64,000 nt of DNA from Roseitalea sp. MMSF_3546. Its GTDB lineage: Bacteria; Pseudomonadota; Alphaproteobacteria; Rhizobiales; Rhizobiaceae. This document shows, piece after piece, positions 37,827-48,212 of the stretch (position 1 is the first letter of the stretch; each line of letters opens with the position of its first letter). A program made the translations under genes and the position numbers. The stretch lies in the NCBI RefSeq assembly GCF_030732865.1, contig NZ_JASHKB010000003.1, forward strand, positions 1 to 64,000, given 5' to 3'. The notes below the pieces were generated by a model. The model did no database searches. It was given only the letters and a program-made list of their open reading frames with translations, and was not told the origin of the DNA.

Positions 37827-39875
37827 ATGGACGACACAGGCGATCTCTTCGGCAATGCGCAGCCGGCCCCCTCGCCCGCCGCGCACGGAAAACCTTCAGC
37901 GCGCGGCCGCGCCGGCAAGGCGCAGGCGGCCACGAACGGAAGCGATTACGATGCCGCCTCGATCGAGGTGCTGGAGGGGCTGGAGCCGGTGCGGCGCCGG
38001 CCGGGCATGTATATCGGCGGCACGGACGCCAAGGCGCTGCATCACCTGTTCGCCGAGGTGATCGACAATTCCATGGACGAGGCGGTGGCCGGCCACGCCA
38101 GCTTCATCGAGGTGTCGCTCGACGCTGACGGGGCGCTGACCGTTTCCGACAACGGGCGCGGCATCCCGGTCGATGCGCATCCGAAGTACAAGGACAAGTC
38201 GGCGCTCGAAGTGATCATGACCACGCTGCATGCGGGCGGCAAGTTCGACGGCAAGGCCTATGAGACGTCGGGCGGGCTGCACGGCGTCGGCGTGTCGGTC
38301 GTCAATGCGCTGTCGGAGAGCCTCGAGGTCGAGGTGGCACGCAATCGGCGGCTCTACCGTCAGCGCTTCAGCCGCGGCGTGCCGCTCGGCCCGATCGAGG
38401 ATCTGGGCGAGGTGCACAACCGGCGCGGCACGCGGGTGCGCTTTCGTCCCGATGCGGCGATCTTCGGCGCCAATGTCAGCTTCGATCCGGCGCGGCTGGC
38501 GCGCATGGCGCGCTCGAAGGCCTATCTGTTCGGCGGCGTGGAAATCCGCTGGGAATGCGCCGAGGCGCTCGTCGCACCCAAGGATCGCGACAAGACCCCG
38601 CTCAAGGCGACCTTTCACTTCCCGGGCGGGCTCAAGGACTATCTCGAAGCCTCGCTGCCTGGCGATCATCGCGTCACCGATCAGGTGTTCGCCGGGCGCA
38701 CCGAAAAGGCGAGCGGGCATGGCGCGCTCGAATGGGCGATCACCTGGCACACGGGAGACGGATTCGTTCATTCCTACTGCAACACCATCCCAACGCCCGA
38801 GGGCGGCACCCATGAGGCCGGGCTTCGCCAGGCGATCACGCGCGGGCTGAAGGCCTATGGCGAGATGGTCGGCAACAAGCGCGCCGCGATCATCACCACC
38901 GACGATGTCATGCTGTCGGCGGCGGCGATGCTGTCGGTGTTCGTGCGCGAGCCCGAATTCGTCGGCCAGACCAAGGACCGGCTGGCGACCACCGAGGCCC
39001 AGCGCATCGTCGACACCGCCCTGCGCGATCCGTTCGACCACTGGCTGACCGCCTCGCCGCAACAGGCCAACCAGTTGCTCGACTGGGTGATCGAGCGCGC
39101 CGACGAGCGCGTGCGCCGTCGCAAGGAAAAGGAGGTCAGCCGCAAGAGCGCGGTGCGCAAGCTGCGGCTGCCGGGCAAGCTCGCCGACTGCTCGCAGAAC
39201 GCGGCGGCGGGCGCGGAGATCTTCATCGTCGAGGGCGATTCGGCGGGCGGATCGGCCAAGCAGGCGCGCGACCGGGCGACGCAAGCCATCCTGCCGCTGC
39301 GCGGCAAGATCCTCAACGTCGCCGCGGCGGGCCGCGACAAGCTCGGCGCCAACCAGCAGCTCGCCGACATCGTCCAGGCGCTGGGCTGCGGCACGCGGTC
39401 AAAGTACCGACAGGACGATCTGCGCTACGAGCGGGTGATCATCATGACCGACGCCGATGTGGACGGCGCGCATATCGCTTCGCTGCTGATCACCTTCTTC
39501 TTCTCGGAGATGCCGGAGCTGATCCGCAACGGGCACCTGTTCCTTGCGGTGCCGCCGCTGTACAAGCTCAGCCAGGGCGGGCGCACCGCCTATGCGCGCG
39601 ACGACGCGCACCGCGCCGAGCTTCTGGCCCGCGAATTCAATGACAGCAAAAAGGTCGAGATCAGTCGCTTCAAGGGCCTGGGCGAGATGCTGCCCAAGCA
39701 GCTCAAGGAGACCACCATGGATCCGGCCAAGCGGATGCTGCTGCGCGTGGAGATCGACGAGATCGACCCGGCCGGCACGCGGAAGACCGTCGATTCGCTG
39801 ATGGGCACCAAGCCCGAGGCGCGCTTTCGCTTCATCCAGGACAACGCGGCGTTTGCCAGGGATCTGGACATCTGA
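37827..39875 (+). CDS. parE: DNA topoisomerase IV subunit B
   Basis: ATPase subunit of the decatenating topoisomerase. The 682-aa protein has the GHKL ATP site (EVIDNSMDEA, DNGRGIPVD, GGLHGVGVSVVNAL), the transducer domain, the TOPRIM motif EGDSAGGSAKQARDR and the metal-binding DADVDGAHI. The C-terminus RFRFIQDNAAFARDLDI is of the ParE/GyrB type. A 40-residue Ala/Gly/Pro-rich N-terminal lead precedes the ATPase domain. It overlaps nothing and ends 30 bp from the DUF2336 gene. Confidence 0.96.
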   Translation: MDDTGDLFGNAQPAPSPAAHGKPSARGRAGKAQAATNGSDYDAASIEVLEGLEPVRRRPGMYIGGTDAKALHHLFAEVIDNSMDEAVAGHASFIEVSLDADGALTVSDNGRGIPVDAHPKYKDKSALEVIMTTLHAGGKFDGKAYETSGGLHGVGVSVVNALSESLEVEVARNRRLYRQRFSRGVPLGPIEDLGEVHNRRGTRVRFRPDAAIFGANVSFDPARLARMARSKAYLFGGVEIRWECAEALVAPKDRDKTPLKATFHFPGGLKDYLEASLPGDHRVTDQVFAGRTEKASGHGALEWAITWHTGDGFVHSYCNTIPTPEGGTHEAGLRQAITRGLKAYGEMVGNKRAAIITTDDVMLSAAAMLSVFVREPEFVGQTKDRLATTEAQRIVDTALRDPFDHWLTASPQQANQLLDWVIERADERVRRRKEKEVSRKSAVRKLRLPGKLADCSQNAAAGAEIFIVEGDSAGGSAKQARDRATQAILPLRGKILNVAAAGRDKLGANQQLADIVQALGCGTRSKYRQDDLRYERVIIMTDADVDGAHIASLLITFFFSEMPELIRNGHLFLAVPPLYKLSQGGRTAYARDDAHRAELLAREFNDSKKVEISRFKGLGEMLPKQLKETTMDPAKRMLLRVEIDEIDPAGTRKTVDSLMGTKPEARFRFIQDNAAFARDLDI

Positions 39876-39904
39876 GCGCCGCGGCGGGGTACGGGCCGTC
39901 GCGC

Positions 39905-41041
39905 TCAGGCCGCCGCCAGTTCGCGGGCGTGCGCGCGGGCATTGTCGCGCATGGCATCGAGGTGGATCGCGCGCAACAGGTCGACGATGTCGTCATTGGC
40001 CGCGTGCGGCGAGCCGCGCCGCTCCTCGTCCATGGTCTCGATCAGCCGGCGCGTGACCTCCTGGACGCCGGCGACAAGCCGGCCGATGGCGATCTCGCGC
40101 CACAGCGCCACGGCATGGACCAGCACCGTCTGGACCGGCTCGACCAGTCCGGCCCGGCCGAGCAGCGCGCGCAACTGGTTGGGCCGATGATTGACCATGA
40201 TCGCGGTCACACGCCCCGTGGGCACCTCGGTGAGCACGGACAGGAGTTCGGCGAGGAAGTCGATCTGGCCCTCGCAGGCCGCGCGCACCATCATCACGGG
40301 CGTCAGATCGCCGGTGTCGCCGAGCGCGTCGATCAGCTTTTCGCAGGGCGCGCCGTCCAGCGTCCTCAAAAGCGCGCACAGCGCCTTCTGGCGCGTGTCG
40401 CGAATCAGTTCGGGCGCCGCCTCGCCCACCGCATGCCGGTAGAGCGCGCTTTCGCCGAGCGCGGTGCCGGCCGCGCGCATCAGCGCGTAGCGCAGCTCGG
40501 GTTCGAGGTCGCCGCGCTGCAAAAGCGCGCCCCGGACACCGGCGTGACCGGCATGGCGTTCGACGATGATCGCCCGGCACCGGGCGCAGATGCGGGCATT
40601 GGCATTGGACAGGAGCGCCACCGCGCTGTCGGCCGACCCATGGCGGGCCAGAGCGAGGGCGAGACGCGGCGGGACTTCGGGTCGCGCGGCGATCAGGCCC
40701 TGCAGCCGGCCGGAGGCGCCACGCGCTCGCTCGACCAGATCGCTTTCGGCGATCACCGGCGACCGCGCCAGGATCATCGCGGCGATCTCGGTCTGGTCAT
40801 GGGCCAGCGCGGTCACGATCTGGGCCGGAGCCCGCGGGCTCGTCGACAGCGCCTCGGCGAGCGCCAGGCGCACTTTCGGGGACGGATCGTCGAGCAGCAG
40901 CGTGAGCGCCGCCTCGGCGGCGACGCGCTCGTCGATATCGAGAGCGGCGGTCAGATAGGCGCGCGCCAGCGCGGCCGCCGCGGCGGCGCGCCGCGTGACG
41001 TCCGCCGATTCCTTCCACTTGAGAAACTGCCGTACGATCAA
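39905..41041 (-). CDS. DUF2336 family protein
   Basis: A 378-aa all-helical protein of the DUF2336 family, common in alphaproteobacteria and without a known function. The N-terminal half has HEAT-like repeats with DDPSPKVRLALAEALS. The second half carries a repeated SNANARICARCRAIIVERHA-like motif, and the C-terminus is ANDDIVDLLRAIHLDAMR. No signal peptide or membrane segment is visible. It is convergent with parE. Confidence 0.8.
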   Translation of the reverse strand: MIVRQFLKWKESADVTRRAAAAAALARAYLTAALDIDERVAAEAALTLLLDDPSPKVRLALAEALSTSPRAPAQIVTALAHDQTEIAAMILARSPVIAESDLVERARGASGRLQGLIAARPEVPPRLALALARHGSADSAVALLSNANARICARCRAIIVERHAGHAGVRGALLQRGDLEPELRYALMRAAGTALGESALYRHAVGEAAPELIRDTRQKALCALLRTLDGAPCEKLIDALGDTGDLTPVMMVRAACEGQIDFLAELLSVLTEVPTGRVTAIMVNHRPNQLRALLGRAGLVEPVQTVLVHAVALWREIAIGRLVAGVQEVTRRLIETMDEERRGSPHAANDDIVDLLRAIHLDAMRDNARAHARELAAA

Positions 41042-41206
41042 CGCATTGCACCCCGGCTCACCATGCGGCCGACGCTAGGCGCAAATGGTTTACGTTTGGT
41101 TCACCATCACCGGCAAGGGCCCGTTAACCCTGGTGTTCCACGCCCGACATTCGTTGACGCGCGTGCCGCCAGCAATGTGCCGCACGTCAAGTCCGCCACG
41201 CCGGCT

Positions 41207-41824
41207 TCAAGCGGCCGGTTCGCCGGCCGGCGCCTTTGCCTGCGTGATCAGCGCGTCGACATCGGGCCGCGGACGGTCCGGGATGACGGCGTTGCAGTGG
41301 CCGATATGGACGATCGCCGCCATCCGCTCATGCGGCGCAAGGCCGATGATCGCCCTGCCCTGGGCATCGTCGCAGAACCAGCCGGTCACCCAATTGGCGG
41401 CAAGGCCCTGGGCGGTGGCGGCGGTGACAAGGTTCATCGCCACCGCGCCGGCCGACAGGAACTGCTCCCATTGCGGGATCCGGTCATGCTCGGCGGCGGT
41501 GGAGACCACGCCAACGGCCACGGGCGCGCGGGCCAGCCGGTTGCGCTCGCGTTCGCGCTCGTCCTCGCGCATCGGCCCGTTGCGACGCTCGGCGAGCGCA
41601 GCGAGCCTTTCGCCGATGGCGCGGCCCGCTTCCGGCCGGTAGACGATGAACCGCCATGGCTCGAGACGCCCATGGTCGGGCGCACGGGCCGCGATCCCCA
41701 GGAGCCGGCGCAACTCGGCCTCGGTCGGGCCGGGACCGGTGATCTGCGTCAGCGGCACCGAGCGGCGGCGCTCGAGAAAGGCAAGGACGGTTTCATCGGC
41801 GGTGCGAGCGGTTTCGGCAGACAT
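41207..41824 (-). CDS. Nitroreductase family protein (YdjA-like)
   Basis: A 205-aa FMN-dependent oxidoreductase. It shows FLERRRSVPLTQI near the N-terminus (FMN phosphate site), RAPDHGRLEPWRFIVY and GLAANWVTGW. The short length fits the YdjA subgroup. The ATG at 41824 is preceded by AGGAGGG, so the longer upstream frame to 41953 is not used. Substrate unknown. Confidence 0.92.
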   Translation of the reverse strand: MSAETARTADETVLAFLERRRSVPLTQITGPGPTEAELRRLLGIAARAPDHGRLEPWRFIVYRPEAGRAIGERLAALAERRNGPMREDERERERNRLARAPVAVGVVSTAAEHDRIPQWEQFLSAGAVAMNLVTAATAQGLAANWVTGWFCDDAQGRAIIGLAPHERMAAIVHIGHCNAVIPDRPRPDVDALITQAKAPAGEPAA

Positions 41825-41912
41825 GGGCCCTCCTGTGATTTGTCTCCGATATGCGACAGCGGCCTTGAAATTGCCACCCGATTGGGCTTTCAGTTCGGCA
41901 CCGGAGGGTTTC

Positions 41913-42863
41913 GTGACGACATTTTCGCGTGTTTCACGTTGTGCGCGCGCCATGGTGGTGGCGGGGATGGCCGGACTGGTCGCGGCCGGGCCGACGCAGG
42001 CGCAGGATGAGCAGGAACAGCAACAGGCGGTCGAGCCGCTGAGCTATGCGCCGGCCGAACGCGTTGCGCCGCTGTTCGGCGTCACATCGGGCGAGTTGCT
42101 GCTCGATGCACGCCTGACCGAGCAGAGCGCACCGCTTGCCGACGGTATGGTGTGGCGCATCTTCGGCGCCCAGAGTGGCCCCGATGGCAAATTGCCGCTG
42201 ATCGCCGTCGCCCGCGGCGGGCCGGCGCGCTTCCAGCTCGAGACGGGCAGCTATCTCATCCATGGCGCCTTCGGCCGGGCGGCGGCCAGCGCGCGGATCG
42301 ATCTGGGCGCGGAAACGGTGCAGAAATCCATGGTTCTGAACGCCGGCGGGCTCAAGCTCGAAGCCATGCTGCCCGATGGCGGCGAAGTGCGGCGCTCCAA
42401 GCTCAGCTTTGACATCTTTACCGCCGGCGACAGCGGCGAGCGCGAACTGATCCTGCCCGACGTGCCGCCAGGGCGGACGATCCGGCTGCACGCGGGCACC
42501 TATCACGTGGTTTCCGACTACGGCGAGGTCAATGCGACGATCCGGGCCGACCTGCTCGTGGAGGCCGGACAGTTGACCGAGGCGTCGATCGAGCACCGGG
42601 CCGCGCAGGTGACGCTGAACCTGGTGCGCTCGGAGGACGGCTATCCGCTGGCGGACACGGCATGGTCGGTGGTCGGCGTGTCCGGCGAGGTCATCGCCGA
42701 GCATGTGGGCGCCTATCCGGAAATGGTGCTGGCCGCCGGCGACTACACGGTCATCGCCAAGAATCGCGACAACATATATCAGCGCGACATCACCGTGGAA
42801 GCGGGCAAGGACGTCACCGTGCGCGTCATCGCCAACGGCGAAAACGCGACGGCGGCGCGATGA
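41913..42863 (+). CDS. Exported protein with three beta-sandwich-like repeats
   Basis: Not a named family that I recognise. The start is a GTG at 41913 with GGAGGG before it. A signal peptide (VTTFSRVSRCARAMVVAGMA, cleavage near TQA-QD at 30) leads to a mature protein of about 285 aa. Three similar segments each end in L.-G-[TSD]-Y and a strand: ETGSYLIHG, HAGTYHVVSD and AAGDYTVIAK, each followed by an 'aG' turn (LGAE, VEAGQ, VEAGKD). This suggests three Ig-like or SpaA-like beta repeats in the periplasm or outer membrane. Homologues occur in rhizobia without assigned function. Confidence 0.8.
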   Translation: MTTFSRVSRCARAMVVAGMAGLVAAGPTQAQDEQEQQQAVEPLSYAPAERVAPLFGVTSGELLLDARLTEQSAPLADGMVWRIFGAQSGPDGKLPLIAVARGGPARFQLETGSYLIHGAFGRAAASARIDLGAETVQKSMVLNAGGLKLEAMLPDGGEVRRSKLSFDIFTAGDSGERELILPDVPPGRTIRLHAGTYHVVSDYGEVNATIRADLLVEAGQLTEASIEHRAAQVTLNLVRSEDGYPLADTAWSVVGVSGEVIAEHVGAYPEMVLAAGDYTVIAKNRDNIYQRDITVEAGKDVTVRVIANGENATAAR

Positions 42864-42866
42864 CCG

Positions 42867-43739
42867 CTAGCCACACGGGGCGTTGCGCGCTTGCTCGCCA
42901 TGGGCGCGGGAGGCGCGGCGCGGGTCGAGCCGGAACACGCTGTCATGCAGGTGCTGCAGCAGATCCTTGCGGTCGGTGTATCCGGCCAGTTGATCCCAGG
43001 GCATGACTTCGCCGATCCAGGCCTTGATCTGCTTGCCGTAAAGGCGCTGGAATTCGCGGATGAGCAGCGAGGTTCGCAATGTCAGCGAGAACTGGCTGAC
43101 AAGATGGAACAGGCGGCCGTTCTGACCCTCGAAATAGACCGGTATGACCGAGGCCTTCGCCGCCTGCACGAGCCGAGCCACGAACATCTTCCACGGCAGG
43201 TCCTGTGCACGGCCGAGCCCCTTGGGGGCGGTCGCCACCCCGCCGGAGGGAAAGATGATGATCGTCACCCCTTCCTTGAGCAGGCGCAACGCTTCCTGGC
43301 GCGTCTTCAGGTTCAGCGCGAGCGCCTCCTTGGTCTCCTCGAAGGAGACCGGCAGCGAATAGGGCCGGAGTTCGGGCACCTTGAGCAGATCGTTGTTGAT
43401 GATCACGCGGAACGGCCGGCCGAGCCGTTCGGCCAGCGACAGGAACGCAATGCCGTCTCCGATGCCATAGGGATGATTGGCAATCATCACCAGCGGCGTA
43501 TCGGGCAGATCGCGCGGCGGCCACGGCCCGCCGGCATCGAGCCTGACCTCGATCAGGTTGAGCATCTCGGTGAAGACGCCGTCCTGCTTGCCGAAGATCT
43601 CGCTGCGCCAGAACTCGTAAAGATCGGCGAGGCGGTCGCGGCCCGACATGGTTTCGACGGTCCGGATCACCCAGCGCTTGATCGGCGGGTCCGTCGGCCG
43701 CGCATAGGTCAGTTCGGCGAATCTTACATTGCGTGTCAT
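42867..43739 (-). CDS. Lysophospholipid acyltransferase family protein
   Basis: A PlsC-like acyltransferase of 290 aa. The acceptor motif is NHPYGIGDG (His and Asp), followed by VINNDLL, and the second motif is FPSGGVATAPKGLG, a variant of FPEG. This 'hemolysin-like' form of the family is used for ornithine-lipid or phospholipid acylation in some alphaproteobacteria. Its acyl acceptor here is unknown. It ends only three bases from the exported protein gene on the other strand. Confidence 0.85.
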   Translation of the reverse strand: MTRNVRFAELTYARPTDPPIKRWVIRTVETMSGRDRLADLYEFWRSEIFGKQDGVFTEMLNLIEVRLDAGGPWPPRDLPDTPLVMIANHPYGIGDGIAFLSLAERLGRPFRVIINNDLLKVPELRPYSLPVSFEETKEALALNLKTRQEALRLLKEGVTIIIFPSGGVATAPKGLGRAQDLPWKMFVARLVQAAKASVIPVYFEGQNGRLFHLVSQFSLTLRTSLLIREFQRLYGKQIKAWIGEVMPWDQLAGYTDRKDLLQHLHDSVFRLDPRRASRAHGEQARNAPCG

Positions 43740-43835
43740 CGTCGTCGCTGGCCCGGACATTGCTTGCCGTGAGGGGACATTAGCAAGTTGCGCAACGCCT
43801 GTCTGCCCAGACAGGTTCAAGCCCAACCGACCGGA

Positions 43836-45851
43836 CTACGCAGCGGCCGGGCGGCCGGATCGCTCGGCCCGGCGGCGAAGATCGGGCGGCAGCGCCTCCT
43901 GCTGGAGCGCGGCGAGCGCTTCGTCAAAGCCCAGCACGGTCTGGTCGCGCGAGCCCAGCCGACGCATCGACACCGTGCGTTCTTCGGCCTCGCGCTTGCC
44001 GCAGACCAGGATCACCGGCACCTTGGTGACCGAGTGTTCGCGCACCTTGTAGTTGATCTTCTCGTTGCGCAGATCGGTTTCGACCTTCAGCCCCGCCCCG
44101 CGCAGGGCCTGTGCGATCCGCTCGGCATAGGCGTCCGCCTCCGAGGTGATGGTGGCGACCACGACCTGCACCGGCGACAGCCATAGCGGCAGATGGCCGG
44201 CATGGTTTTCCAGAACGATGCCCAGAAAGCGCTCGATCGACCCGCAGATCGCACGGTGGATCATGACGGGCTGCTTCTTTTCGGAATCGGAGTCGATATA
44301 GAACGCGCCGAAGCGTTCGGGCAGGTTGAAGTCGATCTGCGTGGTGCCGCATTGCCATTGCCGGCCGATCGCATCGCGCAGGGTGTACTCGAACTTCGGA
44401 CCGTAAAAGGTGCCCTCGCCCTCGTTGATCCCAGTGGTGATGCGCCCGCCCGATTCGGCCTGCATGCGGCCGAGCACGCGGCGCAGGATCTCCTCGGCAT
44501 GGTCCCACATGGCGTCGGTGCCCACGCGCTTTTCGGGCCGCGTGGCGAGCTTGACCAGCACCTCGTCAAAGCCGAAATCGCGATAGACCGACAGCATCAG
44601 CTCGTTGATCTTCAGGCATTCGGCCTCGAGCTGGTCTTCGGTGCAGAAGATGTGCGCATCGTCCTGGGTGAAGCCGCGCACGCGCATCAGCCCGTGAAGC
44701 GCGCCGGACGGCTCGTAGCGGTGCACATTGCCGAACTCGGCCATGCGGATGGGCAGGTCGCGATAGGATTTCAGCCCGTGCTTGAAGATCTGCACGTGAC
44801 CGGGGCAGTTCATCGGCTTGAGCGCGAACACGCGCTGATCGGCAGCGGGGTCGTCGGGATTGGTCAGCGCATGGGCCGATTTCACCGCGAACATGTTCTC
44901 CTGGTACCAGCCCCAGTGCCCAGAGGTCTCCCACAGGGCGGTGTCGAGCACCTGCGGGGCGTTGACCTCCTCGTAGCTGCCTTCGAGGCGGCGGCGCATA
45001 TAGGCGATGATCGCCTGAAAGACGCGCCAGCCCTTGCCGTGCCAGAACACGGTGCCCGGACCCTCCTCCTGGAAGTGGAACAGGTCCATCTCGCGACCCA
45101 GGCGCCGGTGGTCGCGCTTTTCGGCCTCCTCGATCATGTGCAGATAGGCATCGAGCTGCTCGCGGCTCGCCCAGGCGGTGCCGTAGATGCGCGAGAGCAT
45201 GGCGTTGTCGGCATCGCCGCGCCAATAGGCGCCGGCCACCTTGGTCAGCTTGAAGGCATTGCCGATCTGGCCGGTGGAGACCATGTGCGGTCCGCGACAC
45301 AGGTCGAACCATTCGCCCTGGCGGTAGATCTTGACGTCCTCGCCCTCCGGGATCGCATCGACGAGTTCGACCTTGTAGTGCTCGCCCATCTCGCCGAACA
45401 CCTGCCGGGCCTTGTCGCGCGGCCAGACCTCCTTCTCGAAGCGTTCGTTGCGCCTGATGATCTCGGCCATCTTCTTTTCGATCTTCGGCAGATCGTCGGT
45501 GGTGAACGGTTCGTTCTTGGCGAAATCGTAGTAAAAGCCGTTTTCGATCACCGGCCCGATGGTGACCTGGGTGCCGGGCCAGAGCTCCTGCACGGCCTGG
45601 GCCATGACATGGGCGGCGTCGTGCCGGATCAGCTCGAGCGCACGCGGGTCCTCGCGCGTGACGATCTCGACGGCACCGTCCTCCACCGGATCGGACAGGT
45701 CGCGCACGCTTCCGTCGATCGCGATGGCAACGGCCTTCCTGGCGAGCGACTTGGAAATCGAGGCGGCGACCTCGGCGCCCGTCGTGCCGGCGCGATAGCC
45801 GCGTTTGGAGCCATCTGGGAATTGCAGGGAAATCTCGCCGGAAGCGGCCAT
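43836..45851 (-). CDS. thrS: Threonyl-tRNA synthetase
   Basis: Charges tRNA-Thr. The 671-aa class II enzyme has an N-terminal TGS domain ([20 protein letters not shown]), the editing domain with [11 protein letters not shown] and GIRE-like region, the catalytic core with [35 protein letters not shown] and TQDDAHIFC, and a C-terminal anticodon-binding domain ([13 protein letters not shown] onwards). The ATG at 45851 (MAASGEIS) is chosen; the frame extends upstream to 46283 but lacks family sequence there. Confidence 0.97.
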   Translation of the reverse strand: MAASGEISLQFPDGSKRGYRAGTTGAEVAASISKSLARKAVAIAIDGSVRDLSDPVEDGAVEIVTREDPRALELIRHDAAHVMAQAVQELWPGTQVTIGPVIENGFYYDFAKNEPFTTDDLPKIEKKMAEIIRRNERFEKEVWPRDKARQVFGEMGEHYKVELVDAIPEGEDVKIYRQGEWFDLCRGPHMVSTGQIGNAFKLTKVAGAYWRGDADNAMLSRIYGTAWASREQLDAYLHMIEEAEKRDHRRLGREMDLFHFQEEGPGTVFWHGKGWRVFQAIIAYMRRRLEGSYEEVNAPQVLDTALWETSGHWGWYQENMFAVKSAHALTNPDDPAADQRVFALKPMNCPGHVQIFKHGLKSYRDLPIRMAEFGNVHRYEPSGALHGLMRVRGFTQDDAHIFCTEDQLEAECLKINELMLSVYRDFGFDEVLVKLATRPEKRVGTDAMWDHAEEILRRVLGRMQAESGGRITTGINEGEGTFYGPKFEYTLRDAIGRQWQCGTTQIDFNLPERFGAFYIDSDSEKKQPVMIHRAICGSIERFLGIVLENHAGHLPLWLSPVQVVVATITSEADAYAERIAQALRGAGLKVETDLRNEKINYKVREHSVTKVPVILVCGKREAEERTVSMRRLGSRDQTVLGFDEALAALQQEALPPDLRRRAERSGRPAAA

Positions 45852-45995
45852 GATCGTCTCTCCTTTCCAGTCCCGCCAACACATGCGGGTGGTTCTGTTG
45901 CACCGCGCAGATAGGGGTTTCGGGCCAGGGCGTAAAGATGCTTGATGAGGCCAATGGCGCCGTGCGCGAGACCCATGGCGGGCAAGGGAGGGACA

Positions 45996-46382
45996 ATGGA
46001 ACAGGCAATCGAGCAGACCGTGGACAATGGCCTGTCGCCGATGTGGTTCGAGGCGATCCTGCATCGGGTGGCCCTTGGCGCCGAAATCGCGGGCGTCACC
46101 GCGATCATCCTGGGCGCGTTGTGGGCGTTCGTCCGCGCCGGCCGGGACTGGGCCGACGCCGATCGCAGGGCGCAGGCCTATCACACCTTCCGGCTCACTC
46201 TGGCGCGCGGTATCCTGCTCGGTCTGGAATTCCTGGTCGCCGCGGACATCATCGGGACGGTGGCGTTCGACCCGACGCTTCAAAACCTCTCCGTGCTCGC
46301 CGTGATCGTGCTGATCCGGACCTTCCTGAGCTTCTCGCTGACCATGGAGATCGAGGGCCGGCTGCCCTGGCGGGAAAAGTGA
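45996..46382 (+). CDS. DUF1622-family membrane protein
   Basis: A 128-aa protein with three hydrophobic helices: about residues 31-50 ([19 protein letters not shown]), 72-92 ([20 protein letters not shown]) and 101-117 ([17 protein letters not shown]). The order and the [14 protein letters not shown] end fit DUF1622. GGGAGGGAC precedes the ATG at 45996. Function unknown. It is transcribed divergently from thrS. Confidence 0.8.
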   Translation: MEQAIEQTVDNGLSPMWFEAILHRVALGAEIAGVTAIILGALWAFVRAGRDWADADRRAQAYHTFRLTLARGILLGLEFLVAADIIGTVAFDPTLQNLSVLAVIVLIRTFLSFSLTMEIEGRLPWREK

Positions 46383-46472
46383 GCATCGAGACCGCGGCCG
46401 AACGCATTAACGCGGGAACGAAGCGGGATCGCCAGCCGTTGGCCGACGGTGGAAACCGCAAGGAGGTTCGAC

Positions 46473-46715
46473 ATGGTGGACGAGGCGACCGAACATATGG
46501 GCGAGACCAAGCCCATGGCCAACCACGATCACGACATGGTTCATGAAGTGAGCAAGCGGCTCGATGCGGTCTGGCGCTACGACCAGTACATCGCCAATGC
46601 CGAAGGACAGGACCGGCTGCGGCAATACTGGATGGACGTCAAGAACCAGGACCTGAAGAACATCGAGACGCTCAAGGAACTGATCAAGGCGCATGCCAAC
46701 AAGGGCTGCTTCTGA
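46473..46715 (+). CDS. Small helical hypothetical protein, 80 aa
   Basis: No family recognised. The ATG at 46473 has a strong AAGGAGG nine bases upstream. The product is acidic at the N-terminus, then helical (HEVSKRLDAVWRYDQYIAN, DRLRQYWMDVKNQDLKNIE), ending in KGCF. It has no signal or membrane segment. It lies 90 bp downstream of the DUF1622 gene in the same direction and might be co-transcribed with it. Confidence 0.7.
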   Translation: MVDEATEHMGETKPMANHDHDMVHEVSKRLDAVWRYDQYIANAEGQDRLRQYWMDVKNQDLKNIETLKELIKAHANKGCF

Positions 46716-46765
46716 GCGGCGTGCCCGCGCCGGCATCGGCCGGCCCGCCGCGGCCGGCGAGCCGG

Positions 46766-47110
46766 TCAGGCCCGCATCACCAGCAGCACCGCCGCCAGCG
46801 CCGCGAGGATGAGGACAGCGACGATCGCGGCGATGATCGCGACCGGGGCAATGGCGTCGTAACGCCTCTTGCGTGCCGGTTCGCGGCGATTGCGGTCGCT
46901 GCCCGGGTCCGCAACGGCTTCGGGGCGTTGCCGGGTTTCGGCCCGGTGGGCCATGTCGACCTGGCTCGGCGTCGGCGGCGCGCCGGCGGCCTCGGCGTCG
47001 GTTCCGAGCGGGGCGGCGGCTGGATCGGGATAACTGACCTTGTCCCCGGTCCTGCCGGTGTCGATGTCGTGCCGCAGCCGGTCGGCGGTTGGCTTGTCGT
47101 CGGTCACCAT
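46766..47110 (-). CDS. Hypothetical tail-anchored small protein
   Basis: A 114-aa protein with a hydrophilic Pro/Ala/Arg-rich N-terminal part (about 1-82) and one C-terminal membrane helix (AIAPVAIIAAIVAVLILAAL, about 86-112), so it is probably tail-anchored in the inner membrane. GGGAGCACC precedes the ATG at 47110. No homology recognised. It is convergent with the 80-aa gene. Confidence 0.7.
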   Translation of the reverse strand: MVTDDKPTADRLRHDIDTGRTGDKVSYPDPAAAPLGTDAEAAGAPPTPSQVDMAHRAETRQRPEAVADPGSDRNRREPARKRRYDAIAPVAIIAAIVAVLILAALAAVLLVMRA

Positions 47111-47253
47111 GGTGCTCCCTGCGCGATCGATCCGAAGCAGGAACCCGGCGCATGGCGCACCGTTCCATCGGCCTCATGGGCAGTCCGGCGGCCAGCAGTT
47201 CGGCCCGCCCCCAGACATGGCTTGAGCGCCGCGATCAGAAAATGAGCTAAAAA

Positions 47254-47338
47254 TGGTGCGGCCGAGAAGACTCGAACTTCCACGGGTTGCCCCACAGCGA
47301 CCTCAACGCTGCGCGTCTACCAATTCCGCCACGGCCGC
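47254..47338 (-). tRNA. tRNA-Leu (anticodon GAG)
   Basis: An 85-nt class II tRNA with encoded CCA. The acceptor stem is GCGGCCG/CGGCCGC, the D-arm reads GGCGGAATTGGTAGACGC, and the anticodon loop TTGAGGT gives GAG. The long variable arm and the T-arm GTTCGAGTC are present. Confidence 0.96.
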
Positions 47339-47472
47339 ACGCCTTGGCAAACCGGCTCTCGCCGACCCGGTGCCGATAGCAAAGGCGGATTCAAACCACA
47401 AGGGCCAAGCGGGGCGAATCGCTTCATGAAGGCCGACTTGCATCGGTCGGCGCGATGGGCCATCTGGCAGCG

Positions 47473-48210
47473 ATGAGCCAGGCACCCAGCATGGAAGGAC
47501 CCCGAACGCGCGGCGATCTGCCGGGCCTGTTTCATCCCGTGCCCGGCGCGCCGCCGGTGCAATGGCGGATCGCCGAAGGGCTGACCGGCTACCAGCAGGC
47601 GCTCGCCGTCATGGAAGCGCGCGTTGCCGCCATTCATGGGGGCTACGCGCCCGAACTGGTCTGGCTCGTCGAGCACCCCCCGCTCTACACGGCCGGCACG
47701 AGCGCCGATTCCTCCGACCTGACCGATCCGGAACGGTTTCCGGTCTACCGGACCGGACGCGGCGGCCAGTACACCTATCACGGGCCGGGCCAGCGCGTGG
47801 CCTATGTCATGGTCGACCTCAAGCGCCGCCGGCAGGACGTTCGTGCCTTCGTTGCGGCGCTGGAAGCCTGGGTGATCGGCACGCTCGACCGGTTCAACGT
47901 GCATGGCGAGCGACGCGAGGACCGCGTCGGCGTGTGGGTGCGGCGGCCCGAGCGCGCCGGCCCCGTGCCCGGCACGGCCGCCGAAGACAAGATCGCCGCC
48001 ATCGGCATCCGGCTGCGCAAATGGGTGTCGTTCCACGGCGTTTCGATCAATGTGGAACCCGACCTCGATCACTATTCGGGCATCGTGCCGTGCGGGGTGA
48101 GCGATTATGGCGTCACCAGCCTGGTCGATCTCGGCCTGCCCGTCACGATGGCCGATCTCGACCTGGCGCTCAAAGCCGAATTCGAAACCCGTTTCGGACC
48201 GGTCGGCTGA
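47473..48210 (+). CDS. lipB: Octanoyltransferase (lipoate biosynthesis)
   Basis: Transfers octanoyl groups from acyl carrier protein to lipoyl domains. The 245-aa protein shows [30 protein letters not shown], the catalytic Lys region [15 protein letters not shown] and the acyl-binding Cys in [15 protein letters not shown]. The start at 47473 (MSQAPS) is used; Met at 47491 is an alternative. It ends two bases before the stop of the M50-fusion gene on the other strand. Confidence 0.96.
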   Translation: MSQAPSMEGPRTRGDLPGLFHPVPGAPPVQWRIAEGLTGYQQALAVMEARVAAIHGGYAPELVWLVEHPPLYTAGTSADSSDLTDPERFPVYRTGRGGQYTYHGPGQRVAYVMVDLKRRRQDVRAFVAALEAWVIGTLDRFNVHGERREDRVGVWVRRPERAGPVPGTAAEDKIAAIGIRLRKWVSFHGVSINVEPDLDHYSGIVPCGVSDYGVTSLVDLGLPVTMADLDLALKAEFETRFGPVG

Positions 48211-48212
48211 GG

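Noticed and set aside
45852-46283. N-terminal extension of thrS
   Set aside because: Family members start near the TGS domain. The extension overlaps the divergent DUF1622 gene and its ribosome-binding site.
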